DNA of 64,000 nt from Rhodopirellula sp. P2 (lineage in GTDB: Bacteria > Planctomycetota > Planctomycetia > Pirellulales > Pirellulaceae). The stretch spans positions 3,019,001 to 3,083,000 of the forward strand of contig NZ_CP118225.1 of the NCBI RefSeq assembly GCF_028768465.1, written 5' to 3'. Below the pieces are notes generated by a model, which did not search any database, was not told the DNA's origin, and saw only the letters and a program-made list of their open reading frames with translations. Shown here in pieces: positions 9,343 to 19,800 of the stretch. The stretch's first letter is position 1. Each line of letters starts with the position of its first letter. Made by a program: the position numbers and the translations under genes.

Positions 9343-10101
9343 TTAGGAAAGCATCGCTTGATGTCCTGTCACCAACCGCGGGGGCAAGTGGGTCACACTG
9401 TTGAGCGAAGCCAATTTCCAGCCCGTCGTTGACCATTGTAGGGAAGTGACGGATGTGTTGGGGATGGGACCAACGGACTCCATCGCAACGGTCTCTGCCA
9501 GCATTTGCGACAGCATCTCACGCAAGAAATCGGCGTGCGCGATCAAGACCACCACTGGATCAGTGGGAAGACGGTGAGACGCATGGCTCGGTCGTTGTGG
9601 GAACGTGTTCTCAAAACGTTCGATCACCGAGCGGGAACGGGCTCGCATCTGGTCGGGAGATTCGGGATCTTTGCCGCCCCACCATCCGTCGCTTTGGATC
9701 TCGGAGTCCACCGAGAGGGGAGGCGGTTCGCGATCTGGAAATTGATCGCTGATATCTCGAAAGAACGAGTGAATCGCCTCTCGGCCCAAGCCTTCCGCAC
9801 CACGAAAGTTCCGTTCGTGATGACCATGGTAGCAGCCACCATTTTCAAACACGTCGTGCCAAACCGCGATCGGATACTGTCGCGGGGCGGCGTGTGCGTG
9901 CTGCAGAACGAATCGGGTCGTTTCCAGCGTGCGAAGAAACGGGCTGGTGATCAGCTGATCGATGGCCAGCCCCGACATCCATTTTCCAAGGCAGTCCGCT
10001 TGCAGTCGACCTCGCGCCGTGATGCTTGGATCACAAACGCGAGCGTGCACCGGTTTGGCGTTGTTTTCGCTTTCGGCGTGTCGAATGAGAAGCAACTGCA
10101 T
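9343..10101 (-). CDS. Histidine phosphatase superfamily protein (phosphoglycerate mutase-like)
   Basis: A 252-residue cytoplasmic protein starting MQLLLIRHAESENN, where the RHA/E motif supplies the phospho-accepting His 8. A later LIAHADFLREML provides the second catalytic His, and the ITARGRLQAD and SPFLRTLETT segments bind the phosphate. These are the hallmarks of branch-1 histidine phosphatases, which hydrolyse phosphate from small metabolites or proteins. The middle of the protein has an insertion relative to the ~200-residue minimal family members. The substrate is not predictable. It follows typA by 9 bp on the same strand, so it is likely co-transcribed with it. Confidence 0.85.
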   Translation of the reverse strand: MQLLLIRHAESENNAKPVHARVCDPSITARGRLQADCLGKWMSGLAIDQLITSPFLRTLETTRFVLQHAHAAPRQYPIAVWHDVFENGGCYHGHHERNFRGAEGLGREAIHSFFRDISDQFPDREPPPLSVDSEIQSDGWWGGKDPESPDQMRARSRSVIERFENTFPQRPSHASHRLPTDPVVVLIAHADFLREMLSQMLAETVAMESVGPIPNTSVTSLQWSTTGWKLASLNSVTHLPPRLVTGHQAMLS

Positions 10102-10110
10102 CGGTCAGGA

Positions 10111-12033
10111 TCAGATGTTGCGACCTTGGCGACGACGGTCTGATTCCTTCAACAGGATTTTTCGCAAGCGAATGGATTCAGGGGTGACCTCGACCAATTC
10201 ATCGTCCTCGATGTATTCGAGGGCCGCTTCGAGGGACATATCGCGTGGTGGCTTCAGAATGACATTTTCATCGCTGCCGCTGGCACGCATGTTGGTCAAC
10301 TTTTTCTCGCGACAGGGGTTCACGGTCATGTCGCTTTCGCGAGCGTTTTCGCCGACGATCATCCCCTCGTACACTTCTGTGCCGGGTGGAATGAACAGTT
10401 CTGCACGATCTTGCAACGCAAACAAGGCAAACGGCATGGTTTTGCCGCCGACCATTGAGATCAGAACGCCGTTGGCACGACGAGGCACATCGCCTTCGAC
10501 CACACGGTAGCTTTCAAAGCGGTGGTGAATGATGGCGGTTCCACGAGTCGCGTTGAGCAGTCGAGTTCGCAATCCGATCAAGCCACGCGAGGGAACGATG
10601 AAGCGGAGCAGGCTGTATTCGCCACGTTGCTTCATTTCTTCCAGTTGACCACGGCGCAGACCGACCAATTCCATGACAGGCCCCATCGCTTCGGTGGGGA
10701 CTTCCACACGCAGTGTTTCGAAGGGTTCGTGCTTTTTGCCGTCGATCTCTTTGAAAACCACACGGGGTTTTCCAACGCTCAGCTCATAACCCTCACGACG
10801 CATGGTTTCGATCAAGACGGCCAAGTGGAGCACGCCTCGGCCGGCAACGGCATAGGCTTCGGTGCCTTCGATCATAAAAACGCGAAGTGCAACGTTGCGT
10901 TCCAGTTCTTTTTCCAAGCGGGCTTTGATTTGACGCGTCGTGACGTACTTGCCTTCACGGCCGGCCAGCGGTGACGAGTTGACGCTGAAGACCATTTCCA
11001 AGGTCGGCTCATCGACTTTCAGTCGTGGCAACGCTTTGCCTGTGTCACAAGCGGTGATGGTGTCACCGATTTCGACGTCATCGAGGCCTTCCAGTGCGAT
11101 CAGGTCGCCTGCGCCGGCGCTCTCTGCGGGGACACGTCCCAATTTGTCAAACACGTGCAAGCACGACGCTTTGACTCGTCGGACGATTGGATTGCCCGAG
11201 GAATCGACGGTGTGAACATCGACAGCCTGTCCGGTTTCGATGGTTCCTGCGTTGACTCGGCCCACCGCGATTCGTCCAACGTATTCGCTCCAGTCCAACG
11301 TGGTGACCATCATTTGAAAGTCGGACTTGGTGTCGACGGTTGGACCAGGCAGGTGATCGACCAGCAGATCCAACAAAGCGGTCATGTCTTTGGTGACTTT
11401 GGTGGGATCGTCGGTGGCGTAGCCTTCTTTGGCACTCGCGAAAACGTAAGCGGCACTGTCGAGTTGTTCTTCTCCACCGAGGTCAGCCAACAATTCGAGT
11501 GCTTCGTCGAGTGCTTCGGGAGGACGTCCATCAGGGCGGTCGACCTTGTTCACCACCACGATCGGTTTGACGCCAGCTTGCAGGGCCTTCTCCAGCACGA
11601 ACCGTGTTTGTGGCATCGGGCCTTCGGCTGCATCGACCAGCACCAGGGCACCGTCCGCCATTTGGACGACGCGTTCAACCTCGCCCCCGAAATCCGCGTG
11701 ACCCGGGGTGTCGATCAAGTTGATCTTCACGCCGCGGTAGTGAACCGCGATGTTCTTGGACAGAATGGTGATTCCGCGTTCTTTTTCGATGTCATTGGAA
11801 TCCAGAATCCGTTCGCCCTTGAGCTCTGCGTCACGGTACTGCCCACTTTGCCGCAGCAGACAATCCACCAACGTGGTTTTTCCGTGATCGACGTGTGCGA
11901 TGATGACGACATTTCGGATCTCTTCTCGAACAGCGGTGTTGCTCGAGATTTCAGTGCCGGCGTCTTGAGAAGGGGATGCGGTGGGAGACAAAAGACAACT
12001 TTCAATGGATAAACGTTTCAGGCGGAAGCCCAC
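10111..12033 (-). CDS. typA: Ribosome-associated translational GTPase TypA/BipA
   Basis: A 640-residue GTPase. The G1 motif [10 protein letters not shown] lies at about residues 46-55, followed by G2 [11 protein letters not shown]3 DTPGHADF and G4 NKVD, then the EF-G-like domains II, III and V, and the TypA-specific C-terminus ([40 protein letters not shown] motif). TypA acts on 30S/50S assembly and stress adaptation. The only possible start is GTG at 12033, because a TAG lies two codons upstream and no internal Met precedes the G domain. This gives an N-terminal extension of about 38 residues not needed by the family; the true start could be a downstream TTG. It is the first gene of a probable minus-strand operon. 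Confidence 0.95.
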   Translation of the reverse strand: MGFRLKRLSIESCLLSPTASPSQDAGTEISSNTAVREEIRNVVIIAHVDHGKTTLVDCLLRQSGQYRDAELKGERILDSNDIEKERGITILSKNIAVHYRGVKINLIDTPGHADFGGEVERVVQMADGALVLVDAAEGPMPQTRFVLEKALQAGVKPIVVVNKVDRPDGRPPEALDEALELLADLGGEEQLDSAAYVFASAKEGYATDDPTKVTKDMTALLDLLVDHLPGPTVDTKSDFQMMVTTLDWSEYVGRIAVGRVNAGTIETGQAVDVHTVDSSGNPIVRRVKASCLHVFDKLGRVPAESAGAGDLIALEGLDDVEIGDTITACDTGKALPRLKVDEPTLEMVFSVNSSPLAGREGKYVTTRQIKARLEKELERNVALRVFMIEGTEAYAVAGRGVLHLAVLIETMRREGYELSVGKPRVVFKEIDGKKHEPFETLRVEVPTEAMGPVMELVGLRRGQLEEMKQRGEYSLLRFIVPSRGLIGLRTRLLNATRGTAIIHHRFESYRVVEGDVPRRANGVLISMVGGKTMPFALFALQDRAELFIPPGTEVYEGMIVGENARESDMTVNPCREKKLTNMRASGSDENVILKPPRDMSLEAALEYIEDDELVEVTPESIRLRKILLKESDRRRQGRNI

Positions 12034-12140
12034 GTTCTAACGGCCCATTGGAAAGTCAACCAGTCAAAAATCGTTTTGTGCGCTCTGCGGCAACGCTAGG
12101 GGTGTCTAAGTGGGTTTATTCTTGCATTTAGAGGTTTTCG

Positions 12141-13025
12141 ATGCTCGTTGCAGTCACCGGTGCTACCGGTTTTTTGGGTCGACACGTCGTTTCGAATCTG
12201 CTCCGCAACGGTCACACCGTTCGCGGGTGGACCCGAAAAGCGGCTCCCCCAGAGTTAGAGGGGGTCGATTGGGTCCGTGGCGAACTGGACGATCGGGGCT
12301 CCATGGAAGGCTTGGTCGCCGGCTGTGATGCGGTCGTCCACACCGCTTTGGCCCGTGAAGGGGCTGGCTTCATGGATGTGTCCCAGCATCCGCTGGACTA
12401 CATCCAGACCAATCTGATGGGCTCGATCGCCCTCCTCGAAACAGCCGCCGCCCATTCCGTCGGACGGTTCGTCTTCGTTTCGTCGGGTGCCGTTCACCAG
12501 CACGTCGTGGAGGGCATTGCGTTGGATGAACAGCATCCGCTGCGACCCGGATCGTTGTACGGAGCTTGCAAAGCGTCGATGGAAACGATGGTGCACGCCT
12601 ACGGCAGCTCTGGCCGAGTCAACGCGGCCAGCCTTCGTCCGGTCGCCATCTACGGTGTCGACAACCCGCTCCAGAATTCGAAGTGGTTTGACTTGATTCG
12701 AGCAGTCGCTCGTGGTGAGTCCGTTCCAGCGGATGGCGGCGGGAAAGTTGTGCACGTCAAAGACGTTGCCGCTGCGATTGCAACCTTGCTCGAAACGGCA
12801 TCGCCGATCGCGGGAGAAACCTACAATTGCTGCGATCGATTTTTCTCGGAACATGCAATCGCCAACCGCGTGATGGAAATCACGAACTCGAAAGCCACGT
12901 TGACCGGCGATCCCAAATCTTCTGGTCGCGAAATGTCATCGGCCAAGCTGGAATCACTTGGCTTTCAATTTGGCGGCCGATCCAGGCTGGACGAAACTAT
13001 TCGCCAGCTCGTGCAGGAACTGTAG
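12141..13025 (+). CDS. NAD(P)-dependent epimerase/dehydratase (extended SDR)
   Basis: A 294-residue extended short-chain dehydrogenase. The dinucleotide-binding motif VTGATGFLGRHVV is at residues 5-17, the catalytic YGACK (YxxxK) lies near residue 145 and the preceding FVSSGAV supplies the catalytic Ser. LRPVAIYG matches the NAD-dependent epimerase/dehydratase family. It probably acts on a nucleotide sugar or a related hydroxy compound; the substrate cannot be read from sequence. The ATG has GAGG six bases upstream. The gene is divergent from typA and overlaps the end of the convergent DUF6580 gene by 29 bp. Confidence 0.87.
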   Translation: MLVAVTGATGFLGRHVVSNLLRNGHTVRGWTRKAAPPELEGVDWVRGELDDRGSMEGLVAGCDAVVHTALAREGAGFMDVSQHPLDYIQTNLMGSIALLETAAAHSVGRFVFVSSGAVHQHVVEGIALDEQHPLRPGSLYGACKASMETMVHAYGSSGRVNAASLRPVAIYGVDNPLQNSKWFDLIRAVARGESVPADGGGKVVHVKDVAAAIATLLETASPIAGETYNCCDRFFSEHAIANRVMEITNSKATLTGDPKSSGREMSSAKLESLGFQFGGRSRLDETIRQLVQEL

Positions 13026-13566
13026 CTCGTTGAAGATTGCCGTGTGTGGCGACTGCGCCACTGGTTGCCAGTGCGTAGACGCCGAAGAACAAACCGCTGT
13101 ATACCAAGTCACCTGCCAGGGTGTACTGGAAGAACGGGACGGCTGCTGCGAAGCATGCGGTCAGTCCGGTCCAAGTCGAAGGGTAAAACGCGACCCAGAC
13201 CGCAAAGTTGGTGACCAGGAAAAACAGAACGCTGCCGGCAAGTGAACCTGCGAAGACTTGGATGGCGTTGGCGTTGGCTCCGACCAGTTTGCGACCGATG
13301 ACAAAGTTCGCCAACAGGCAACCGTAGACAACTGGCATCAGGGAATGGAATCCGAGCACGGCATCGCTGATCAACATCGCGATGATCACCGACACGGCCA
13401 TGATTCGGGGAGAGACCGTCATCGCACCGGCGAACAAGCACATTGCTGCCAAAGGTGTGAAGTTCGGTGGGTGCGGGAGCAGGCGGGAAGCGACAGCGAT
13501 GCCGATCATGGCCAAAACGATTGCAAAACGTTGCAGATTGTTACTTGGATTCACAGGAACACTCAA
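12997..13566 (-). CDS. DUF6580 family integral membrane protein, last gene of the cobalamin-riboswitch operon
   Basis: A 189-residue protein made almost entirely of hydrophobic segments (about five). Features that I associate with DUF6580 are RLLPHPPNFTPLAAMCLFAGA near the N-terminus, ISDAVLGFHSLMPVVYG, and a C-terminal TLAGDLVYSGLFFG. The overall shape resembles small substrate-binding membrane subunits of ECF-type vitamin transporters, but no ECF ATPase or T-component is nearby, so this is only a suggestion. It lies 86 bp downstream of the DUF1289 gene on the same strand, in the transcript that starts at the cobalamin riboswitch, so a role in cobalamin or cobalt handling is inferred from context. 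Confidence 0.75.
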   Translation of the reverse strand: MSVPVNPSNNLQRFAIVLAMIGIAVASRLLPHPPNFTPLAAMCLFAGAMTVSPRIMAVSVIIAMLISDAVLGFHSLMPVVYGCLLANFVIGRKLVGANANAIQVFAGSLAGSVLFFLVTNFAVWVAFYPSTWTGLTACFAAAVPFFQYTLAGDLVYSGLFFGVYALATSGAVATHGNLQRATVPARAGE

Positions 13567-13652
13567 TCAAAAAAATCAAAGGTACGGCGGGAAATTCAAA
13601 GGTACGGAAACTAGGTGGGGCCAACAGGCCACGCTCGTCGGATAACGAGACG

Positions 13653-13871
13653 TCACGAGTTGGTCTCGCCTGGCACTGTTTGGACCGGTGGAGCTTGAGC
13701 GGCCCGCCGCTGGCGTACCAACTCAAGAATGGAACGTTTTTCTGCTGGGGATGCAATCGACCATTTGCCAATCTCGCCCAAAGTTCGTGAACATCCAACG
13801 CACATTTGCTGGTGATTCACCTGGCAAACCCCAACGCAGGGCGACTTGGGCGTGTCGGTGGGTGGGATCAT
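13653..13871 (-). CDS. DUF1289 family small cysteine-motif protein
   Basis: A 72-residue cytoplasmic protein with the DUF1289 signature: SPCVGVCQVN, then MCVGCSRTLGEIGKWS (four Cys arranged CxxxC...CxxC) and a helix rich in Arg at the C-terminus. The Cys arrangement suggests a metal or iron-sulphur site; the function of the family is unknown to me. The start codon overlaps the stop of the giant surface-protein gene by 4 bp (ATGA), so translation is coupled and it belongs to the riboswitch-controlled operon. Confidence 0.85.
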   Translation of the reverse strand: MIPPTDTPKSPCVGVCQVNHQQMCVGCSRTLGEIGKWSIASPAEKRSILELVRQRRAAQAPPVQTVPGETNS

Positions 13872-16800
13872 GCGGTGCCACCCAGTAACTCGAGGGAATC
13901 GATCCAGTCGCCGCTGTCGGACGAGTCCGAATCATCCTCGGATTCACGCCCCGATTCGCTCCACAGCCGATCTACCAGTTCGGTGGATAAGCCGCCCGAA
14001 TTGGACCATCTCGACGAGTCTTGAACGATCGACGCGAGCCTCGGCGGGCCATTCAGCGCCGATACCTGAGCTTGGTTTGGCTGATTCGGCGTGACCGCTT
14101 CGGTGACTGAAGATTCCGCCGAAAGCTGATTGGATCGAACGGGAGGAACATCAGGGGAGTTGGTGACTGGTTCGCCTGATGCGGTTTCCCCGTTCAGATA
14201 ATTGATCACTTTCAACGCATCCAGGGCGGAAACCCGCCCGTCACCCGAGACATCGTAGAAACGCCCAATCAATTCATTGGGGTCATTGGGTGTCAACAAT
14301 TCATTGGACTCGCCTGAGTTGAGCCGGTTGATAACGGTCAACGCATCCAGGGCCGTGACTTCGCCATTCGCGTTGACATCTTCGCTGCGAATCGCGTTCT
14401 GCCAGGGGGTGCTGGTGATCACTTGGACTTCGATCGTCTCGGACACCAGGCGTTGGCGAACCAATCCGTCTGCGACAAGGGGCACACCGAGTTGCCAGCT
14501 TCCGGTCAATTCTAGATTTTGGCTGCCGATGCTGGTGATGGTGGGAGCGTCGGTTCCCAGCAAGGTGGTCAGGCGAGCCGAGTCCAGGCGATAGGTCAGG
14601 GGCTCGTCAGGATTGGATGCACCCAGTACCAATTCTTCAAATCCAACCACCCGATTTTGGAGCCAAGCGGCCAGGTCGATCGTGGATCCGCCGCTTTCAT
14701 TGGCGAGCCCGTCGGATGGTTGAAGGATCAAACGGTCGAATCCTTCTCCCCCGTCGATCGATGTGAACCAAGTGGTATCGAGCACGACGCGATCGTCCCC
14801 GGCACCCATTTCAATGGTGACCAAGCCAGGCGCCTCCGCGAGCGAGGCGACCGACAAGGATTGAGCTTGGCCATTCAGGACAACGGCGAAATGTTCGTCA
14901 CGATTCTCGGATGCCCAAACCGCATCATTGCGAAGATCACGCAGGACCAATTGCTCTGCTTCCAACGCCAGACTCAGGTTGGTGGGTTGGTAGTCGACAA
15001 GTGTGAAGGAGTCCTGTTGGGATTCCGCAGAAGCATATCCAGGGTCACTGAGATCACTGACGACTTCGAATCTCAGATCAACCGTTTGGTTGGCTTCCTG
15101 CAGGGTGTCCGTATTTGCCGCGACGGTGAGCGTTTGCGGTTCGGACCAGTTGTCGGGGGTAAAGGTCAGCGTGTCCGCACTGAGTGAGAGTTGCGCTCCT
15201 GCATCTGCGGATTCAATCAACGCTTCCACTGAAACGGTGACAATCGATGCGGGACGTTGCGACAACCGAATCTCGTACAGATCTGCTGCTTCGCCTTCGA
15301 TGACCTGCAGCGACTCAAGCAAGCGATGCACCTCGATCCCTGGTGTTTCGTCGTCTTGGATCGAAACATTCGCGTCACCGGCAACCTGGCCGTCTGCGGA
15401 CACTGTCCAGCGAACGCTGCTGTCGGTGTTGACCGTGCGGTCGTTCAAAATCGAGACCGGGATTCGAACGGAGTCCGCTCCCGCGGGGATTTCAATCGGC
15501 GTTTCGATCGCGAAACGGGGGTCGTCGGATTCGAAAGTGATCGGGAGGGACGAACTCAAGTCGGCTGCATTGCGATGGATGACCACCGACGTTGGCTCCG
15601 CAGACACTTGGTCCAGGACCACGTTGTCCGCCGCGAAATAGGCGGGAGTGTTCATCCCAAAGTCACCAACATCCGACGAAGAAAGATCGAATCGAAGTTG
15701 GGAGGCTCCGTCCAAAGAGGTCAAATCAATGGTGGTCCACTCATCGACGATGTAGTCCAGTGAGTTGTTCTCGAAGCGGTAGTCAGCAAGGTAGAAGTCG
15801 ACGGTTCCGACGGTCTCACCCGCCAAATCCAGACCGACGATTGTCAACAAGAAGTAGTCCGGGGCGTCGCCCGTTTCTCCACCGAATTGCTTTGCGAAGG
15901 AGTCGCCTTGCTGCATTGAGAGTGCCGCGTAGGTGCTGTTCGTCAATGAAATGGACGCGAATCGGGCGTCGGGCATTGTTTCCGGCAGAGTCAGGGTGGG
16001 AGCTGAGTCGCCGCTGCCCGCACCGATCAAGAAGGTCTCAGAGGAATCGCCACCGCCGGCCTGATCGCCGACGAGGTTTGAATACGCAGCGTATTGGTTG
16101 GAATAGCCAGGCGTTGCCACGTCCGTCACGTTGGACGCTGCCCAACCGCTCCAGAAGTCGTACTGTTCGTTGTAGACGTTCGGGAATTCGAGTGGGCCGG
16201 AGACGATGGCTCCCGACAGATCGGAGCCGTTGTTGAACGATTCGGGATCGAGGTTCGAGCCTGTGTCTTCCACGTCGATGATGATGCTTTGCGACTCGTT
16301 CAACGTTTCAGTCGAATCATGAGTCACCGTGAGCGATCGAGTGTCGTTGTCTTCGATGCTCAATGAGACCGTTTGAGGGGCAAAGCCGTTGGCGGTGGCG
16401 GTGATCGCGACCTCTCGATTGCCCTCTGCCAGCAAATTGTCGATCAAACGAACTGGGACCGACACGCTGTCTTGCCCGGAAGGAATGACGATCGTTTCAG
16501 GGATCCGCATGTCGGTGCGATCAGCAACCAAGGTCACTTCCAACGGTTCGCTGTTGTCGAGCGTTTGCCGGTGGATGGTGAGTTGCGGCAACCCTTCGCC
16601 TGGAGCGGCAAGTTGGACGTCATCCAGTGCGAAGTAACCCGGCGTGTTCATGCCGAATTGGCCCACGTCAGTGGACGACAATCCAAAGTGCAATTCAGTT
16701 GCTTGGCCGATCGTTGTGAGGTCAACGGTGGTCCATTCATCAACGATGTAGTCCAGCGAGTTGTCTGCAAAGCGGTAGTCGGCAAGCTGGAATTCGACTT

Positions 16801-19800
16801 CGCCAATCGACTCGCCATTTTCATTCTTGCCGACAATCGTCAAGACAAACGTGTCGGGATCGTCGCCTGACTCACCACCAAATTGCTTTGCGAACGCGTC
16901 GCCGTTGAGCATCGAGAGTGCGGCGTAAGTTGTGTTCGTGACGGCGATGGATTCGAACGGTTGAGAATCATTGGAACGCCGGATGATGGCGTCGGCGCCG
17001 TTGTATCCGATGGCATAGGTGTTCGATTCGCGAGCACCCTCGCCGGTGATGGCAGCGTATTGGTTGAAGAAACCGGGGGTGGTGGTGTCTGACCCGCGAC
17101 TGATCGCGAACCCGGACCAACTGTCAAAGCCATACGCGTTGCTAAACGAATTGCCAAACGTCAGTTCGCCATCGACGAAGACACCCGCTTGTCCAGCGTT
17201 GTTGTTGAATTCATCCGCGACCAAGGTTTGCCCAAACGACTCGAAATCGCCGATCGTGGTGGAATCGGATTCCAGCAGTGGTTCGGTTGGTCCGCTGATC
17301 GTCAGCTCTGGCGAATCAGAGTCCAAGACGGTGGTTGCAAGTCGTGCGGTATCAAAGCCTGGCGTGCTGGCTTCGATCGTCCAGTCCAAACTGCCGGTCA
17401 ATGTCTCGTCTGGCTGGATCAGCCAGGTCAATTCCGCGGAAGTTGCTCCCGCGGGGATGGTGACTTCCAGGGGCCCATCGAGGCGTTCGGTGAGTGACTG
17501 TTCCAGTGTGACCGTGATCGATTCGGACACGCTGGATGCGGGGCGAGTGACCGACAAGCGTACCGACTGCCCTTCAGTCACTTCGTTCAAGGCGACGCCC
17601 TGCGAGTCAAGGAAAGCCAGCACGAAAGTGGGGGCTTCATCGTCGATCACGGTGAAATCGAATTCGGCATTGCCGGCGTTCGCATTGGATGCGACCACCG
17701 TGAACGTGTGACGGGTGTTTGCGACGTCATTGTCGATCAACCCAATGGTGACTTCGACGGAATCAAATCCGCTCGGAATCACAATCGAAGCCGGCATCGT
17801 TAGCAACTCTGGATTCGGGTTGGTGAGCCCGATGGTCATGGGTTGGTCGAGTGACGCATCATTGCGATGGATGATCGCGGTGACGGTTTGGCTCGGATTG
17901 GCTTCTTCCAGGGGAGACGCTGGGTTGGAGGCGGTCAACGCACGCGTGTCGTCATCCAGAAGTTCGACTGTGGCAGCGGATTCAGCGTGACCTTCCGCGG
18001 TAGCGACCAATTGAACCGATTGGGTCGGTGAGAACTTTTCATCATTCGTGATCGAGATGACCACCGAAACTTCCCGTTGGCCTGCTGGGAACGTGAGCGA
18101 GGCAGGGTAGTTCAACCGTGAATCGGGCTGGGCAGAAAGGGAAACGGTCAACGGGGATGAAATGTCGACATCGTTGCGGCGAAGCGTCAGGGTGGTGGCG
18201 GAGGCCCCTTCGGTTTGTTGCAAAGAACTGCTCGAAAAGGCGAGACCCGTTGCATCGTCATCGAGCACGTTCAGCTCTCGAACGCGTGGGGCTTGCAATT
18301 CAGCTGTTGCAGTGAATGCAACCTGTTGGTCTGGGCCAGCCAGGTCATCGTCCGAGCTGGAAATGGTGAATTCAGCGTAGTCGGCGCCCGCTGGAATGGT
18401 GACCTGAGTTGGCAGGCTCACCAGCGAGCTGTTCGAGTTGCTGATCGAGACGGTCATCGGCGAACTGCGATCCAGAGCAGGCCGTGAGACTCGCCCGGTC
18501 ATTGATTCAGATTCCACGAGCGACGCGTCTTCGATGTCCAAGGCGACCTGCGGGCGTTTGACGACCACGTCATCGACCGCAAAGTAGGTTGGTGTGTTGA
18601 TTCCAAAGTCGCCGACGTCCGAGGACCGAACTTGGAACTGCAGTGCTTGAGCATTTTTAAGCGACGACAAGTCGACCTGAATCCATTCATCCACGATGAA
18701 ATCATCAGCCGGGTTCTCGAACCGGAAATCGGCAAGCACGGCGGTCACGGTGCCGATGGATGCGCCCGCGTCGTCGAGCCCATGGATGTCGACTTCGTAG
18801 AAGTCTGGATCCGTTCCGTTGTCGCCACCAAATTGCTTCGCAAATTGGTCGCCTTCGGTCATCGAAAGTGCGGCGTAGGTCGTGTTGGTGATCCATAGCG
18901 AATCAAACTGGGAACCGACTTCCGGATCCAGTTCGAGTGTGGGGCGGTTTTCGGGGCTGGCATACTCGGAATAGAAGCCGACGGCGTAGGTGTCGGATCC
19001 AGCATGGCCTTCACCTGTGAAAGCACTGTATTGGTTCGTGAATCCAGCGGTGGTGGAGTCGGTTGCCTTGGAAATCGACCAACCCTGCCAACTTCCATAC
19101 AGCGAGTTGTAGTCGTTGTTCAGCGACAGTTCTGCTTCCTCGAATCCGTTGGACGCTTGGTTGGAGAACGGCGAGGCGCCGAGCTCAGAACCCAAGGTTT
19201 CAAAATCGATGATGGCGGGGCCTGTTTGTTTGGCGTGCAGCACTGCGACGCCATCGACATCCAGTCCCACGCTGCCCATCGTGGGCGTGGGGTCGTAGAT
19301 CGGATCGCCTTGTCCATCCAGCGAGGTGCCGTCACCAAAAATGTCGACCAACCGAACGTGAGTGATGGCGGTGACGTCGAGTCCGGCGGTGCCGCGAAGT
19401 TCTTGGAGGTCAAACGGCGTGCCAAATCCACCGCGGTACTTGCCCGCCAAGTTGTTCAAGTTGGTTGGATCAACGGCCCCGAATGCAGCGACAGCCGAGT
19501 CCGTGCGAGAATCGCTTTGAAAGCGAACGAAGTTGACTCCGTCCGATGAAACTTCCACGTAGCCAAGTTCGAGAAACGTGTCCGAAAAGGAATTCTCAAA
19601 CACAGCGAAATCGAATCCCAATCCATCTCGAATGGGATCATCAAAGGTCAGCGTCAGGGTTCCTGACCTTCCCAGCGATACGATGCTGCCGGATTGCCCT
19701 TCCGCAGGACCGAGAGCTTGAGAGGAATCCTGCCAAACTTCATCCACCGCGGCTCCCGGGGTGTAGTCCTCCACGCCGGTGGCCCATCCCACGATGGCGG

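Noticed and set aside
11155-12012. Plus-strand frame of 285 codons across typA
   Set aside because: It lies antisense to unmistakable GTPase motifs.
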